A DNA stretch of 64,000 bases, from positions 92,596 to 156,595 of the forward strand of contig ABCO01000009.1 in the NCBI GenBank assembly GCA_000170815.1. The letters are read 5' to 3'. Source of the DNA: an unidentified eubacterium SCB49. GTDB lineage: Bacteria; Bacteroidota; Bacteroidia; Flavobacteriales; Flavobacteriaceae. Positions 1-8,084 of this stretch are shown here, one piece after another. How positions within the stretch are numbered: position 1 is the first letter of the stretch; each line of letters opens with the position of its first letter. The notes under the pieces were generated by a model that saw nothing but the letters and a program-made list of their open reading frames with translations, had not been told where the DNA came from and searched no databases. A program made the translations under genes and the position numbers.

Positions 1-42
1 CGTAAGTGGAAGCCTAAGAATAAACCTATTATAATGTAACAG
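1..42 (-). other. nusG-downstream spacer (expected rplK leader)
   Basis: These 42 bases follow the nusG stop on the minus strand and contain no start codon in the visible part. In Bacteroidota rplK-rplA-rplJ-rplL-rpoBC normally follow nusG, so this is probably the start of the nusG-rplK spacer. The next gene lies outside the window. Confidence 0.5.
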
Positions 43-597
43 TTAAATTTTCTCTACTTGCATGTAACTTAATTCTAATGGTGTCTTTCTTCCGAAAATC
101 TTAACCATTACTTCAAGTTTGCGTTTTTCTTCGTTGACTTTCTCAACAGTTCCGTTAAATCCATTAAATGGACCATCTACAACTTTGACAGTCTCCCCTA
201 TTGTATAAGGAATATTAACACTATCATCTTGAACTGCTAATTCATCTACCTTTCCAAGCATACGATTTACCTCTGCTTGTCTCAAAGGAACTGGATCTCC
301 ACCCTTAGTTTCACCTAAGAAACCAATAACTCCGTTAATAGATTTTATAATATGAGGAATTTCACCAGCTAAACTAGCCTGTACCATAATGTAACCAGGA
401 AAAAAAACACGTTCTTTTTGAACCTTCTTTCCGTTACGTACTTGAATTACTTTCTCTGTAGGTACTAAAATTTGCTCAATATAATCAGCCAAGTTAAGAC
501 GTGTTATCTCAGATTCAAGATAAGACTTAATCTTATTTTCTTGCCCGCTTACAGAACGAACTACATACCATTTTTTTGTGCTTTTTGTTTCAGCCAT
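43..597 (-). CDS. nusG: Transcription termination/antitermination factor NusG
   Basis: NusG binds RNA polymerase near the clamp and modulates pausing and termination; it can also link polymerase to the ribosome or Rho. The 184-residue protein has the usual two-domain form: an N-terminal NGN domain (about residues 8-115, beginning KKWYVVRSVSGQE) and a C-terminal KOW domain (about 130-184, containing GPFNGFNGTVEKV). Length is normal for the family. It lies 5 nt downstream of secE on the same strand, the classic secE-nusG pair preceding the L11/L1 operon. Start and stop are clear. Confidence 0.97.
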   Translation of the reverse strand: MAETKSTKKWYVVRSVSGQENKIKSYLESEITRLNLADYIEQILVPTEKVIQVRNGKKVQKERVFFPGYIMVQASLAGEIPHIIKSINGVIGFLGETKGGDPVPLRQAEVNRMLGKVDELAVQDDSVNIPYTIGETVKVVDGPFNGFNGTVEKVNEEKRKLEVMVKIFGRKTPLELSYMQVEKI

Positions 598-602
598 CTT
601 AC

Positions 603-791
603 TTACGACTTAATCCATTCAAAATAAGTCTCGATTGCTCCACTAAAGACAACATCAATACCCCAAACAATTAAAGCTAACACTACAGTAAAAACTGCAA
701 CTATAACTGTTAATCGCTGAGCCTCAGCCATAGTAGGCCAAGTCACATGATTCGTGAGCTCATTCCAAGATTCTTTTATATAATCAACCAT
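603..791 (-). CDS. secE: Preprotein translocase subunit SecE
   Basis: SecE is the small inner-membrane clamp subunit of the SecYEG channel. The 62-residue protein is the short single-span form: an amphipathic N-terminal helix (YIKESWNELTNHVTWPTMAE, with the typical W-P hinge) followed by one transmembrane helix at about residues 27-50. It sits between tRNA-Trp and nusG and probably shares their transcript. Identification rests on the TWP hinge, the size and the position next to nusG. Confidence 0.95.
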   Translation of the reverse strand: MVDYIKESWNELTNHVTWPTMAEAQRLTVIVAVFTVVLALIVWGIDVVFSGAIETYFEWIKS

Positions 792-844
792 TGTATTTTG
801 GTTTTTACTTTTATTAAAAAACTAAAAACTAGTTTCTTCTAATG

Positions 845-917
845 CACGGGATGCGAGACTCGAACTCACGACACCTGGTTTTGGAGACCAGTGCTCTACC
901 AACTGAGCTAATCCCGT
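845..917 (-). tRNA. tRNA-Trp (anticodon CCA)
   Basis: On the minus strand a full cloverleaf can be drawn: acceptor ACGGGAT/ATCCCGT, D arm AGCTCAGTTGGTAGAGC, anticodon loop CTCCAAA with CCA, and T loop GTTCGAGTC. It is 73 nt without CCA, with discriminator G as expected for Trp. The CCA end is not encoded. It lies between tuf and secE. Confidence 0.97.
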
Positions 918-997
918 AATTATAATTCTAACAAAAGAATTATACTTCATATTTCCGAAGAAATAATGGACCGACATTCAAATACCAATCCTTTTAT

Positions 998-1040
998 AAA
1001 AGTCAAGGCATTCCGAAAGAACGGAACACCTTTGACTTTT
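998..1040 (-). terminator. Hairpin just downstream of tuf (terminator or attenuator)
   Basis: A long inverted repeat (arms AAAAGTCAAGGCATTCCG and CGGAACACCTTTGACTTTT, 6-nt loop) begins 21 nt after the tuf stop. Reading the minus strand, a short U-rich stretch follows the hairpin. It may partly terminate tuf transcripts and so set the ratio of tuf to the following tRNA-Trp-secE-nusG. Confidence 0.65.
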
Positions 1041-1061
1041 TATTTATTGATCAACTAAAAT

Positions 1062-2249
1062 TTAGTCTAAAATTTCAGTAACCTGTCCTGCACCTACAGT
1101 CCTACCTCCTTCACGGATTGCAAAACGTAAACCAATGCTCATTGCAATTGGAGAAATCAACTCAACGTGAATAGTTAAGTTATCCCCTGGCATAACCATC
1201 TCAACTCCTTCTGGAAGAGAAATGTTACCAGTTACATCAGTTGTACGTACGTAAAACTGTGGACGATAGTTATTATGGAATGGAGTGTGACGTCCACCTT
1301 CTTCTTTTTTCAATACGTAAACCTCAGCCTTAAACTTAGAGTGTGGAGTTACAGATCCTGGCTTAACAATTACCATACCTCTAGAGATCATTGACTTTTC
1401 AATACCTCTTAAAAGAATACCTGCGTTATCTCCAGCCTCACCTCTATCAAGAATCTGACGGAACATTTCAATACCAGTAATAGTAGACGTTAATTTCTCA
1501 GCACCCATACCGATGATCTCAACAGGATCTCCAGTGTTAGCAATACCAGTCTCAATACGACCAGTTGCTACAGTACCACGACCAGTAATAGAGAATACAT
1601 CTTCAATTGGCATTAAGAATGGCTTATCAACCTCACGTAAAGGCTCTTCAATCCAAGCATCAACCGCTTCCATTAAAGAAAGAACAGTATCAACCCATTT
1701 TTGCTCACCATTTAAAGCACCTAATGCAGAACCAGCAATTACAGGTCCATTATCACCATCATACTCATAGAAAGATAAAAGATCTCTAACTTCCATCTCA
1801 ACTAATTCAAGTAATTCCTCATCATCAACCATATCTACTTTATTCATAAATACAACGATACGTGGAATACCTACCTGACGTCCTAAAAGGATGTGCTCAC
1901 GTGTTTGTGGCATAGGCCCATCTGTTGCAGCAACAACTAAGATAGCACCATCCATCTGTGCAGCACCTGTAACCATGTTCTTTACATAATCGGCGTGACC
2001 TGGACAGTCAACGTGTGCGTAGTGACGATTAGCCGTCGCATACTCAACGTGAGAAGAGTTAATTGTTATACCACGTTCCTTTTCTTCAGGAGCGTTGTCA
2101 ATTTGATCAAAAGCTGAAGCTTCTGAATATCCAGCATCAGCTAGTACCTTAGTAATAGCAGCTGTTAATGTTGTTTTACCGTGATCTACGTGTCCAATAG
2201 TACCTACATTTAAATGCGGTTTCGAACGATCATATGTTGCCTTTGCCAT
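1062..2249 (-). CDS. tuf: Elongation factor Tu
   Basis: EF-Tu is the GTPase that delivers aminoacyl-tRNA to the ribosomal A site. All GTP-binding signatures are present: GHVDHGKT (residues 19-26), the switch I region with RGITI, DCPGH (about 81-85), NKVD (about 136-139) and a GSALGAL motif. Domains 2 and 3 follow, ending [15 protein letters not shown]. At 395 residues it is full length. It follows a tRNA-Thr/Tyr/Gly/Thr cluster and precedes tRNA-Trp, the standard Bacteroidota arrangement. Two plus-strand ORFs inside it are shadows. Confidence 0.99.
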   Translation of the reverse strand: MAKATYDRSKPHLNVGTIGHVDHGKTTLTAAITKVLADAGYSEASAFDQIDNAPEEKERGITINSSHVEYATANRHYAHVDCPGHADYVKNMVTGAAQMDGAILVVAATDGPMPQTREHILLGRQVGIPRIVVFMNKVDMVDDEELLELVEMEVRDLLSFYEYDGDNGPVIAGSALGALNGEQKWVDTVLSLMEAVDAWIEEPLREVDKPFLMPIEDVFSITGRGTVATGRIETGIANTGDPVEIIGMGAEKLTSTITGIEMFRQILDRGEAGDNAGILLRGIEKSMISRGMVIVKPGSVTPHSKFKAEVYVLKKEEGGRHTPFHNNYRPQFYVRTTDVTGNISLPEGVEMVMPGDNLTIHVELISPIAMSIGLRFAIREGGRTVGAGQVTEILD

Positions 2250-2308
2250 TTTTGTATTTATTTAACTTAGTTATATATTAGTGTTCAATTGTAATTATAA
2301 TAATTATG

Positions 2309-2380
2309 AGCCAATGACGAGAATTGAACTCGTGACCTCTTCCTTACCAAGGAAACGCTCTACCCCTGAGCTACACCGGC
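2309..2380 (-). tRNA. tRNA-Thr (anticodon GGT)
   Basis: Minus-strand cloverleaf of 72 nt: acceptor GCCGGTG/CATTGGC with two G-U pairs, D arm TAGCTCAGGGGTAGAGC, anticodon loop with GGT, and T loop GTTCAATTC. CCA is not encoded. It lies directly upstream of tuf. Confidence 0.96.
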
Positions 2381-2485
2381 GGGTTTTTGCTGGATGCAGG
2401 TTTTAATATCAAATTAAAACCAAAGTCTCAGTTACCTGCTTCTATAAAACAGGAAATCCCTCACTAAAAGTGAAGGTGAAATTAG

Positions 2486-2558
2486 AGCGGGAGACCAGGT
2501 TCGAACTGGCGACATTCAGCTTGGAAGGCTGACGCTCTACCAACTGAGCTACTCCCGC
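2486..2558 (-). tRNA. tRNA-Gly (anticodon TCC)
   Basis: Minus-strand cloverleaf of 73 nt: acceptor GCGGGAG/CTCCCGC, anticodon stem TCAGC/GCTGA with loop CTTCCAA (anticodon TCC), and T loop GTTCGAACC. CCA is not encoded. Confidence 0.97.
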
Positions 2559-2760
2559 TTTTTAAATCTATTCTTCAATAGATTTCAATTTCATTACCTT
2601 TAAGATCATTCTCTCAGCTACTAACTGAAAGCGGCTGCAAATATAAAACTTTTTACAACCAATTCCAAACTAAATTTTAGATAGAATTATTTTATTTTTT
2701 TCAATATGTTTATCGTCACAAACAAACCGAAAACCACTTAACTTGAAAGTGATTTTTTTG

Positions 2761-2842
<82 letters not shown>

Positions 2843-2906
2843 AAACCAATTACAATATCACTACTGTAATTAATAAAATTTCATTCTAAAAAAGAACTTT
2901 TAAAAG

Positions 2907-2980
2907 AGCCGATGGAGGGACTCGAACCCACGACCTGCTGATTACAAATCAGCTGCTCTAGCCAGCTGAGCTACATCGGC
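2907..2980 (-). tRNA. tRNA-Thr (anticodon TGT)
   Basis: Minus-strand cloverleaf of 74 nt: perfect acceptor GCCGATG/CATCGGC, anticodon loop TTTGTAA (TGT) and T loop GTTCGAGTC. It is the first gene of the tRNA-tuf transcript, about 60 nt downstream of a consensus promoter. Confidence 0.97.
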
Positions 2981-3042
2981 TTTTAAACCACTTTTACAAA
3001 GACAATCGCTTTATAAAAACATCTGTTATTTCTAACGGAGTG

Positions 3043-3074
3043 CAAATATACAGAACATTCTAAGTTCTCCAAAA
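3043..3074 (-). promoter_or_regulatory. Consensus Bacteroidota promoter for the tRNA-tuf transcript
   Basis: On the minus strand TTTTG is followed after exactly 19 nt by TATATTTG, a perfect match to the known Bacteroidota -33/-7 consensus (TTTG, TANNTTTG). It is placed about 60 nt before the first tRNA-Thr. The spacer holds a small inverted repeat, AGAAC...GTTCT. Confidence 0.75.
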
Positions 3075-3196
3075 CTTTTTTCAAAAAAAATTCAATAAAA
3101 ATGCAAAAAAAAATAGCTGGATTAATTAACTCCCATTCTATGAGACAGATACGATTTGAAGTATTTTTAAAAAAAATATGCTTTTTATTTAAAAAC

Positions 3197-4084
3197 CTAT
3201 TTTTTACTTCTAGGATGAGTCTTTCTATACACTTCTTTTAGTGTTGCAATACTATTGTGAGTATAAACTTGTGTTGAAGCTAAACTGGCATGACCTAAAA
3301 GTTCTTTAACAGAATTTAGGTCTGCCCCTTCATTTAATAAATGTGTCGCAAAAGAATGACGCAAGATATGAGGACTCTTTTTTACTTTTTGAGAAGTTGT
3401 ACTGAAATAACCATTAATTAAACGGTACACCAGCGTTTCATAAATCTTCAATCCTTTATTTGTGAGTAACAAATAATCACTATCCACCACAACAATCTCT
3501 TTTCTAAATTTCAAATAAAGGTCTACCGACTTTAATACAGATGGCAATAAAGGGATTAATCGCTCTTTATTTCGTTTTCCCAATACCTTAACAACACCTT
3601 CTGCCAGATCAACATCTTTTAACTTTAAAGAAATCAGCTCCGCTCTTCGCATCCCAGTACCATAAAAAAGCGCTACTATTAACTTATCGCGTGCTGTTTT
3701 AAAATCTGTGGGATGATCTAACAAGGTAATCACCTCATCAATTTCCGTTTCATAAAAAGGTACTTGGATTTTTTTTGATACTTTAAGAGACTTATGTTTT
3801 GCCAATGGCGTTGCCGTTATCTGCTTTGTTTTTAATAAAAACTTATAATAAGTCTTAAGACTGGAAACCTTTCTATTAATAGAGCGATTGCTAATCCCCT
3901 GCTCTACCAAACACACAATCCAAGACCTAATCATACTATAATTAACATTTACAGGATCTTCTTCAGAAAAAGTAGTTTTTAAAAACTTAAAAAAAGTTTC
4001 TAAATCTCTTTCATAAGCAACAATGGTATGCTTAGAATAATTCCGCTCTAATAAAAGGTAATCTATAAATGAGGTTAGCGGCAT
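3197..4084 (-). CDS. xerC: Tyrosine recombinase XerC-like
   Basis: A site-specific tyrosine recombinase of the XerC/XerD type that resolves chromosome dimers at dif. At 295 residues it has a normal N-terminal SAM-like core-binding domain (about 1-85) and a catalytic domain with all key residues: Arg146 in GTGMRRAE, Lys170 in LGKRNKERLIPL, HILR (239-242), His265 in LGHAS and Tyr274 in TQVYTH. Its place between rpsU and the tRNA-tuf cluster is the housekeeping location in Bacteroidota. I therefore read it as the cellular Xer rather than a phage or integron integrase. Confidence 0.92.
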   Translation of the reverse strand: MPLTSFIDYLLLERNYSKHTIVAYERDLETFFKFLKTTFSEEDPVNVNYSMIRSWIVCLVEQGISNRSINRKVSSLKTYYKFLLKTKQITATPLAKHKSLKVSKKIQVPFYETEIDEVITLLDHPTDFKTARDKLIVALFYGTGMRRAELISLKLKDVDLAEGVVKVLGKRNKERLIPLLPSVLKSVDLYLKFRKEIVVVDSDYLLLTNKGLKIYETLVYRLINGYFSTTSQKVKKSPHILRHSFATHLLNEGADLNSVKELLGHASLASTQVYTHNSIATLKEVYRKTHPRSKK

Positions 4085-4174
4085 GACTTGACTTCTTGTT
4101 TTACTTCTGAAATATTAAAGATATATAAAATTGTACAGTAAACTTGACAGCTATCACATTTACCAAGATGGCAT

Positions 4175-4207
4175 AAAAAAGCCGCTACTCATAAATGAAT
4201 AGCGGCT
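4175..4207 (-). terminator. rho-independent terminator of rpsU
   Basis: A hairpin with arms GCCGCTA/TAGCGGC and a 12-nt loop, followed on the minus strand by TTTTTT. It lies about 33 nt after the rpsU stop, so rpsU appears to be monocistronic. Confidence 0.85.
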
Positions 4208-4239
4208 TATATATATTTAGGCTGCCGAAGCAGATCTAC

Positions 4240-4434
4240 TTATATTTCTTCAGCGTCTCTAAGTCCCTGAATGTACTGAGCTTTCTGAATCTGCTTTCTT
4301 CTAACAACTGATGGCTTACTAAAAGCTTGTCTAGATCTTAGTTGACGCATTGTTCCTGTACGATCAAACTTACGCTTGAAACGCTTTAGCGCTCTGTCTA
4401 TATTTTCTCCGTCTTTAACTGGTATAATTAACAT
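4240..4434 (-). CDS. rpsU: 30S ribosomal protein bS21
   Basis: bS21 is a small basic protein of the 30S platform near the 3' end of 16S rRNA. I place the start at the ATG giving MLIIPVKDGENIDRALKRF (64 residues), the usual bS21 N-terminus. The ORF-track start 33 nt upstream is a TTG that falls inside the -7 promoter box and would put the Shine-Dalgarno sequence inside the gene, so it is rejected. The arginine/lysine-rich middle (KRFKRKFDRTGTMRQLRSRQ) is typical. The gene has its own promoter, a strong SD and its own terminator, which fits the autoregulation described for Flavobacterium rpsU. Confidence 0.95.
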   Translation of the reverse strand: MLIIPVKDGENIDRALKRFKRKFDRTGTMRQLRSRQAFSKPSVVRRKQIQKAQYIQGLRDAEEI

Positions 4435-4444
4435 AGTTCCATAA

Positions 4445-4450
4445 CCTCCT
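4445..4450 (-). promoter_or_regulatory. Strong Shine-Dalgarno sequence of rpsU
   Basis: AGGAGG lies 10 nt before the rpsU ATG (GAGAGGAGGTT on the sense strand). Bacteroidota genes rarely carry an SD because bS21, bS18 and bS6 sequester the anti-SD of 16S rRNA. rpsU is the known exception, where the SD serves autogenous control of bS21 levels. This SD also decides the start codon. Confidence 0.9.
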
Positions 4451-4464
4451 CTCTTTTGGAGCGG

Positions 4465-4495
4465 CAAAAATACTACTTAATTACAAACTACAAAA
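4465..4495 (-). promoter_or_regulatory. rpsU promoter
   Basis: Minus strand: TTTTG, 18 nt, TATTTTTG, close to the Bacteroidota -33/-7 consensus. Transcription would begin about 25 nt before the ATG, giving a very short leader made almost entirely of the SD region. Confidence 0.65.
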
Positions 4496-4571
4496 CAAGA
4501 ATCTTATTTTTTTTTGAAAATGCAAAAAACAGCACTACTAATATTTAGCATAGGGTTTTAAAAAGAAACCC

Positions 4572-5279
4572 CTACTCTTTTACTATTTTTTTTACAACAC
4601 TACCATCTATTGTTTCGATTTCAATAAAATAAACACCTGCAGGAAGTTTTGAAACATCTAAAAGCGCTATACTTTTCGTTATACTTATAAGCTTTTGACC
4701 GTTTATACCATATACGTGTATACCATTAACTGGCTTTAAAGAAGTTATTCTCAATTCTTCTTTTACAGGATTAGGATAAACGCTTATTTGTGGTACTTGA
4801 AAACTTTGGGCGCTTAATAATACGCTATTATAATATGCTTTGTCTCCAATGCCGTTAGTAACTACTAAAGCTAAATCATCCCCATTATTAATAACCTCGT
4901 AAGTATAAGGGTTGAAAAAGCTAATATTGTCTGGTGCAAAGTAGATACCATTGTGCTGTGTAAAGAAATTCCATTCTTCATCTGAACAACCACTATCTGA
5001 TAGAAATCCTATATCTCCAAATAATTCAAATACGTTATTAGGCAAGTAGTTTAGGCTACTGAAAGATCCTGTGTCACAACAAAGATTCGCTATAGAAAAG
5101 TCCATATCTTCAAAATAAACCATACCATAGTAAGAACAATTAACATCTGGCGGATACACCTCAGTATCATTAATTAACAATTTATCTATATACCAATCAT
5201 TCTCTTGTAACTGAATTTCTTGAGCGCACACTAAACTCAAACAAAAAAACGCAACAATTAAAGTTATTACCCTTTTCAT
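4572..5279 (-). CDS. Secreted protein with type IX secretion C-terminal sorting domain
   Basis: A 235-residue exported protein. It begins with a Sec signal peptide (MKRVITLIVAFFCLSLVCAQ, cleavage likely before QE). It ends with a type A Por secretion/sorting domain of about 70 residues that opens ISVYPNPVKEELRI and closes GVYFIEIETIDGSVVKKIVKE. Such domains direct passage through the T9SS and often surface anchoring. The middle (about 25-160) is cysteine-containing and has no fold I recognise; similar central regions occur in poorly characterised flavobacterial proteins. It appears to be a single gene. Confidence 0.8.
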   Translation of the reverse strand: MKRVITLIVAFFCLSLVCAQEIQLQENDWYIDKLLINDTEVYPPDVNCSYYGMVYFEDMDFSIANLCCDTGSFSSLNYLPNNVFELFGDIGFLSDSGCSDEEWNFFTQHNGIYFAPDNISFFNPYTYEVINNGDDLALVVTNGIGDKAYYNSVLLSAQSFQVPQISVYPNPVKEELRITSLKPVNGIHVYGINGQKLISITKSIALLDVSKLPAGVYFIEIETIDGSVVKKIVKE

Positions 5280-5376
5280 AATGTTAGTTTTTGAAAGATT
5301 TAAAAAATCTGCTTGGATAAATTTTTACTCTTTTACAAACCTTTGTAAGATAGTTTTTCTTTAAATAAAAATACAA

Positions 5377-6819
5377 TTACTCTTTAAACAGGGATGCCCT
5401 TCTACTCAAATCTTTAATAAGCTTATCTTCTTCTTCAGATTCTAGGAGTACATTATAGTTTTCCCAAAATTCTTCATTATATGGTCGAGGTAAAAATACA
5501 TCTTCATTCCATTCTTTATTTGCTAGTGCCTCTGCAATAAGCTCTGGCTCTTGTATGATATCTGTAAAAAGTATTTCTTGAACAGCATAATAAAATTGTT
5601 CTTCCTTTTCTTTAGCCAATTGTTCTTTGGTTTTCTGCCAAGCGTCTGAAGAACGATCTCCTAGATTTAATAGTTTAGGCGTTTCATAATACATATAGTT
5701 AGGATACATTTTATCTTGGTATTCCATATAAGTAATGACTAACTTATGATTTTCATAAGTACCTAAAAGACTTTTACTACGTGCTTTTTGTTTTGCTGAT
5801 GCTGCCACAAGGTTATATTCAATCTTTTTGATGGCAAAGCTGTCCCAATAAATATAGATCCAGCCATTAGGCTCAAAACCTTCATTATAAACACCATCTG
5901 TATCAAGCCCTACAAAATCTACACCTTTTGATATAGCTATCTTATAAATCTTTCTATCATTAATCACCTGTACGGTGTCTAGTTTAAAATGATGTGATGC
6001 CAATACATCTTTTCCAAAAATCGCGCCTTTATCAACCGCGTTTCTTACAAGATTCAATCTTCCTCTAAACAAAAGATCTAAACCGTTAGTACGGGTATCA
6101 TTCCATCGTATAGCATCTATTAAAGTTTGAGTTTTTATTGTATCACGTTTCAATGCTTTAGATTTTGTATTAAAACCAGGAATCGTATATTTTAAATAAG
6201 TATAATACGCATAAAGACTATCTACTTCTCTCAGATCATAACTCTTACGCGTTTCATCCACATTAATCTTTAAGTTCTTTTTTGCTCCAGAAGCATAACT
6301 AGAATCATATAACGTAATTGCACTTTCTATCAACCACTTATACTCTTTGGTATTACGCTCTTTATGACGTAAAAAACCTTTTTGCAGATATGGTTGTTCA
6401 GGTAAGTTATCTTCTAATTTTTCTATCGCACGCAAAACAATATCATTACCCGTTTTAGGTCTTGTTTCTGCAACGATTAACACCTCATCAAGACTTGCTG
6501 TGTCTTCTTCTAGAGAAATATCCATTGCAGGATCAAACTCACTTACAAGCACTCTATAACTTTTATAACCAATAGAAGAAATCACTAAGGTGTCATTCAC
6601 TAATTCTTTAGGTACTCGCAAAGAAAACTTACCATCTGCATTTGTAATAGTCCCTGTGGTGCTTCCGTCTACATAGACACTTGCACTCTCAATAGGCATA
6701 AAGGTTAAAAAATCTGATACTTTTCCTTTTAATTCTTCTTGTGAAAAAGCAGAAAAGGAGCACATCAAAAAGAGTGCTCCCATTATTATACTTGTATTCT
6801 TAAAATTCAAATATTTCAT
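5377..6819 (-). CDS. Carboxypeptidase-regulatory-like domain protein
   Basis: A 480-residue exported protein with a signal peptide (about 1-26, ending SAFSQ) followed by a CarboxypepD_reg-like beta-sandwich (about 28-110: LKGKVSDFLTFMPIESASVY ... TNADGKFSLRVP). This is the module usually found at the N-terminus of SusC/TonB-type receptors, but here no plug or barrel follows. The remaining 370 residues are a mixed alpha/beta region of a kind common in Bacteroidota envelope proteins, which I cannot assign. Probably periplasmic or outer-membrane associated; function unknown. Confidence 0.75.
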   Translation of the reverse strand: MKYLNFKNTSIIMGALFLMCSFSAFSQEELKGKVSDFLTFMPIESASVYVDGSTTGTITNADGKFSLRVPKELVNDTLVISSIGYKSYRVLVSEFDPAMDISLEEDTASLDEVLIVAETRPKTGNDIVLRAIEKLEDNLPEQPYLQKGFLRHKERNTKEYKWLIESAITLYDSSYASGAKKNLKINVDETRKSYDLREVDSLYAYYTYLKYTIPGFNTKSKALKRDTIKTQTLIDAIRWNDTRTNGLDLLFRGRLNLVRNAVDKGAIFGKDVLASHHFKLDTVQVINDRKIYKIAISKGVDFVGLDTDGVYNEGFEPNGWIYIYWDSFAIKKIEYNLVAASAKQKARSKSLLGTYENHKLVITYMEYQDKMYPNYMYYETPKLLNLGDRSSDAWQKTKEQLAKEKEEQFYYAVQEILFTDIIQEPELIAEALANKEWNEDVFLPRPYNEEFWENYNVLLESEEEDKLIKDLSRRASLFKE

Positions 6820-6871
6820 AATTAATTCTGTTTATTATTATGATCCAAAATTCATGATTTTGATATCAATA

Positions 6872-8035
6872 TTATGTTGCCGGCTTATACGCTACACCAT
6901 CAATCACCATCTTAGAGATAATTTCTTTTAAGATTTCTGATGTACCTCCACCAATTGGCCCTAGTCTACTATCTCTCAAATTACGTGCCAATGGATATTC
7001 TTCCATATACCCATAACCTCCTAATAACTGCACACACTCATAAGCAACATCATCACTTACTTTGGTACTTAACAACTTAGACATCGTTGCCTCTTTTACT
7101 ACATACTCTCCATTACCAAGTCTTTGTGCTGTAACATAATTAAAGGTTTTACACATTTCAACCTCAGAAGCAAGTTGTGCTACTTTATGACGCAATGCCT
7201 GAAATTTAGATATCGATTTACCAAAAGCTGTACGCTCTTTCATATAAGCAATGGTATACTCTAAAGCCCATTCACTTCGCGCGTGAGCATTTACAGCCAT
7301 AATTAATCTTTCTAAAGCAAAGTGCTGCATAATGTAAGGAAAACCTTGATTCTCCTCTCCCATCAAATTAGCAGCAGGAATTTTTACATTATCAAATGCA
7401 ATCTCTCCTGTATCACTTGCTCTCCATCCTAGTTTATCCAGTTTTGTTGCACTAACACCTGGCATATCTCTGTCTAACACAAAAATACTAATCCCCTTAT
7501 TCCCTAATTCTGGTGATGTTTTAGCCGCTACAATTAGATAATCACTATAAATTCCATTTGTAATAAAAGTTTTACTACCATTTATAATATAATGATCTCC
7601 TTCTTTAACAGCTGTAGTTCGCATCCCTCCTACATCACTTCCACCAAAAGGTTCTGTGATACAAAGACATCCTATTTTTTCTCCTGTCACACTAGGTGCA
7701 AGGTATTTTAATTTTTGCTCGTGGTTGGCTTCTTTATTTAAATGCGTCATGGCAAGATATTCGTGTGCCCACATAGCAGCAGCAAAACCTCCAGAGTTAA
7801 TACGCTGTAATTCTTCAATAAAAATTACTGTATAAAATATATCAAGATCCATCCCACCATAAGCTTCTGGAGTAGCTAGACCAAAATAGCCCATCTCACC
7901 AAATTTCTTCCAGATAAAACGATCTATCGTTCCTGTTTCTTCCCACTTATCAATATGTGGCACGACTTCTTTTTTAAGGAAATCTCTAAAACTCTTTCTG
8001 AAAAACTCATGCTCTTCTGTAAAATATAAACTCAT
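6872..8035 (-). CDS. Acyl-CoA dehydrogenase
   Basis: An FAD-dependent acyl-CoA dehydrogenase (387 residues, normal length) catalysing alpha,beta-desaturation of acyl-CoA thioesters. Family landmarks are visible: N-terminal helical domain, central beta domain with CLCITEPFGGSDVGGMRTTA and GSKTFITNG, and a C-terminal helical domain with QLLGGYGYMEEYPLARNLRD and RLGPIGGGTSEILKEIISK. The glycine-rich TSEI segment occupies the usual flavin/catalytic-base region. Chain-length specificity cannot be read from sequence. No other beta-oxidation genes are adjacent. Confidence 0.93.
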   Translation of the reverse strand: MSLYFTEEHEFFRKSFRDFLKKEVVPHIDKWEETGTIDRFIWKKFGEMGYFGLATPEAYGGMDLDIFYTVIFIEELQRINSGGFAAAMWAHEYLAMTHLNKEANHEQKLKYLAPSVTGEKIGCLCITEPFGGSDVGGMRTTAVKEGDHYIINGSKTFITNGIYSDYLIVAAKTSPELGNKGISIFVLDRDMPGVSATKLDKLGWRASDTGEIAFDNVKIPAANLMGEENQGFPYIMQHFALERLIMAVNAHARSEWALEYTIAYMKERTAFGKSISKFQALRHKVAQLASEVEMCKTFNYVTAQRLGNGEYVVKEATMSKLLSTKVSDDVAYECVQLLGGYGYMEEYPLARNLRDSRLGPIGGGTSEILKEIISKMVIDGVAYKPAT

Positions 8036-8084
8036 ATACTGTGTATTCTTATTTATTATTAAATGAAAGACATTAAAACGACTT

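Noticed and set aside
1513-1789. Plus-strand ORFs inside tuf
   Set aside because: They lie in other frames of a highly conserved gene and have no family features; shadows.
3197-4084. XerC-like gene as a phage or integron integrase
   Set aside because: Its conserved position between rpsU and the tRNA-tuf cluster and the absence of phage genes, att duplication or cassettes next to it point to the housekeeping Xer recombinase.
4435-4467. Upstream N-terminal extension of rpsU in the ORF track
   Set aside because: The start is a TTG within the promoter -7 box and the extension encodes the Shine-Dalgarno region; the ATG at 4434 is the real start.
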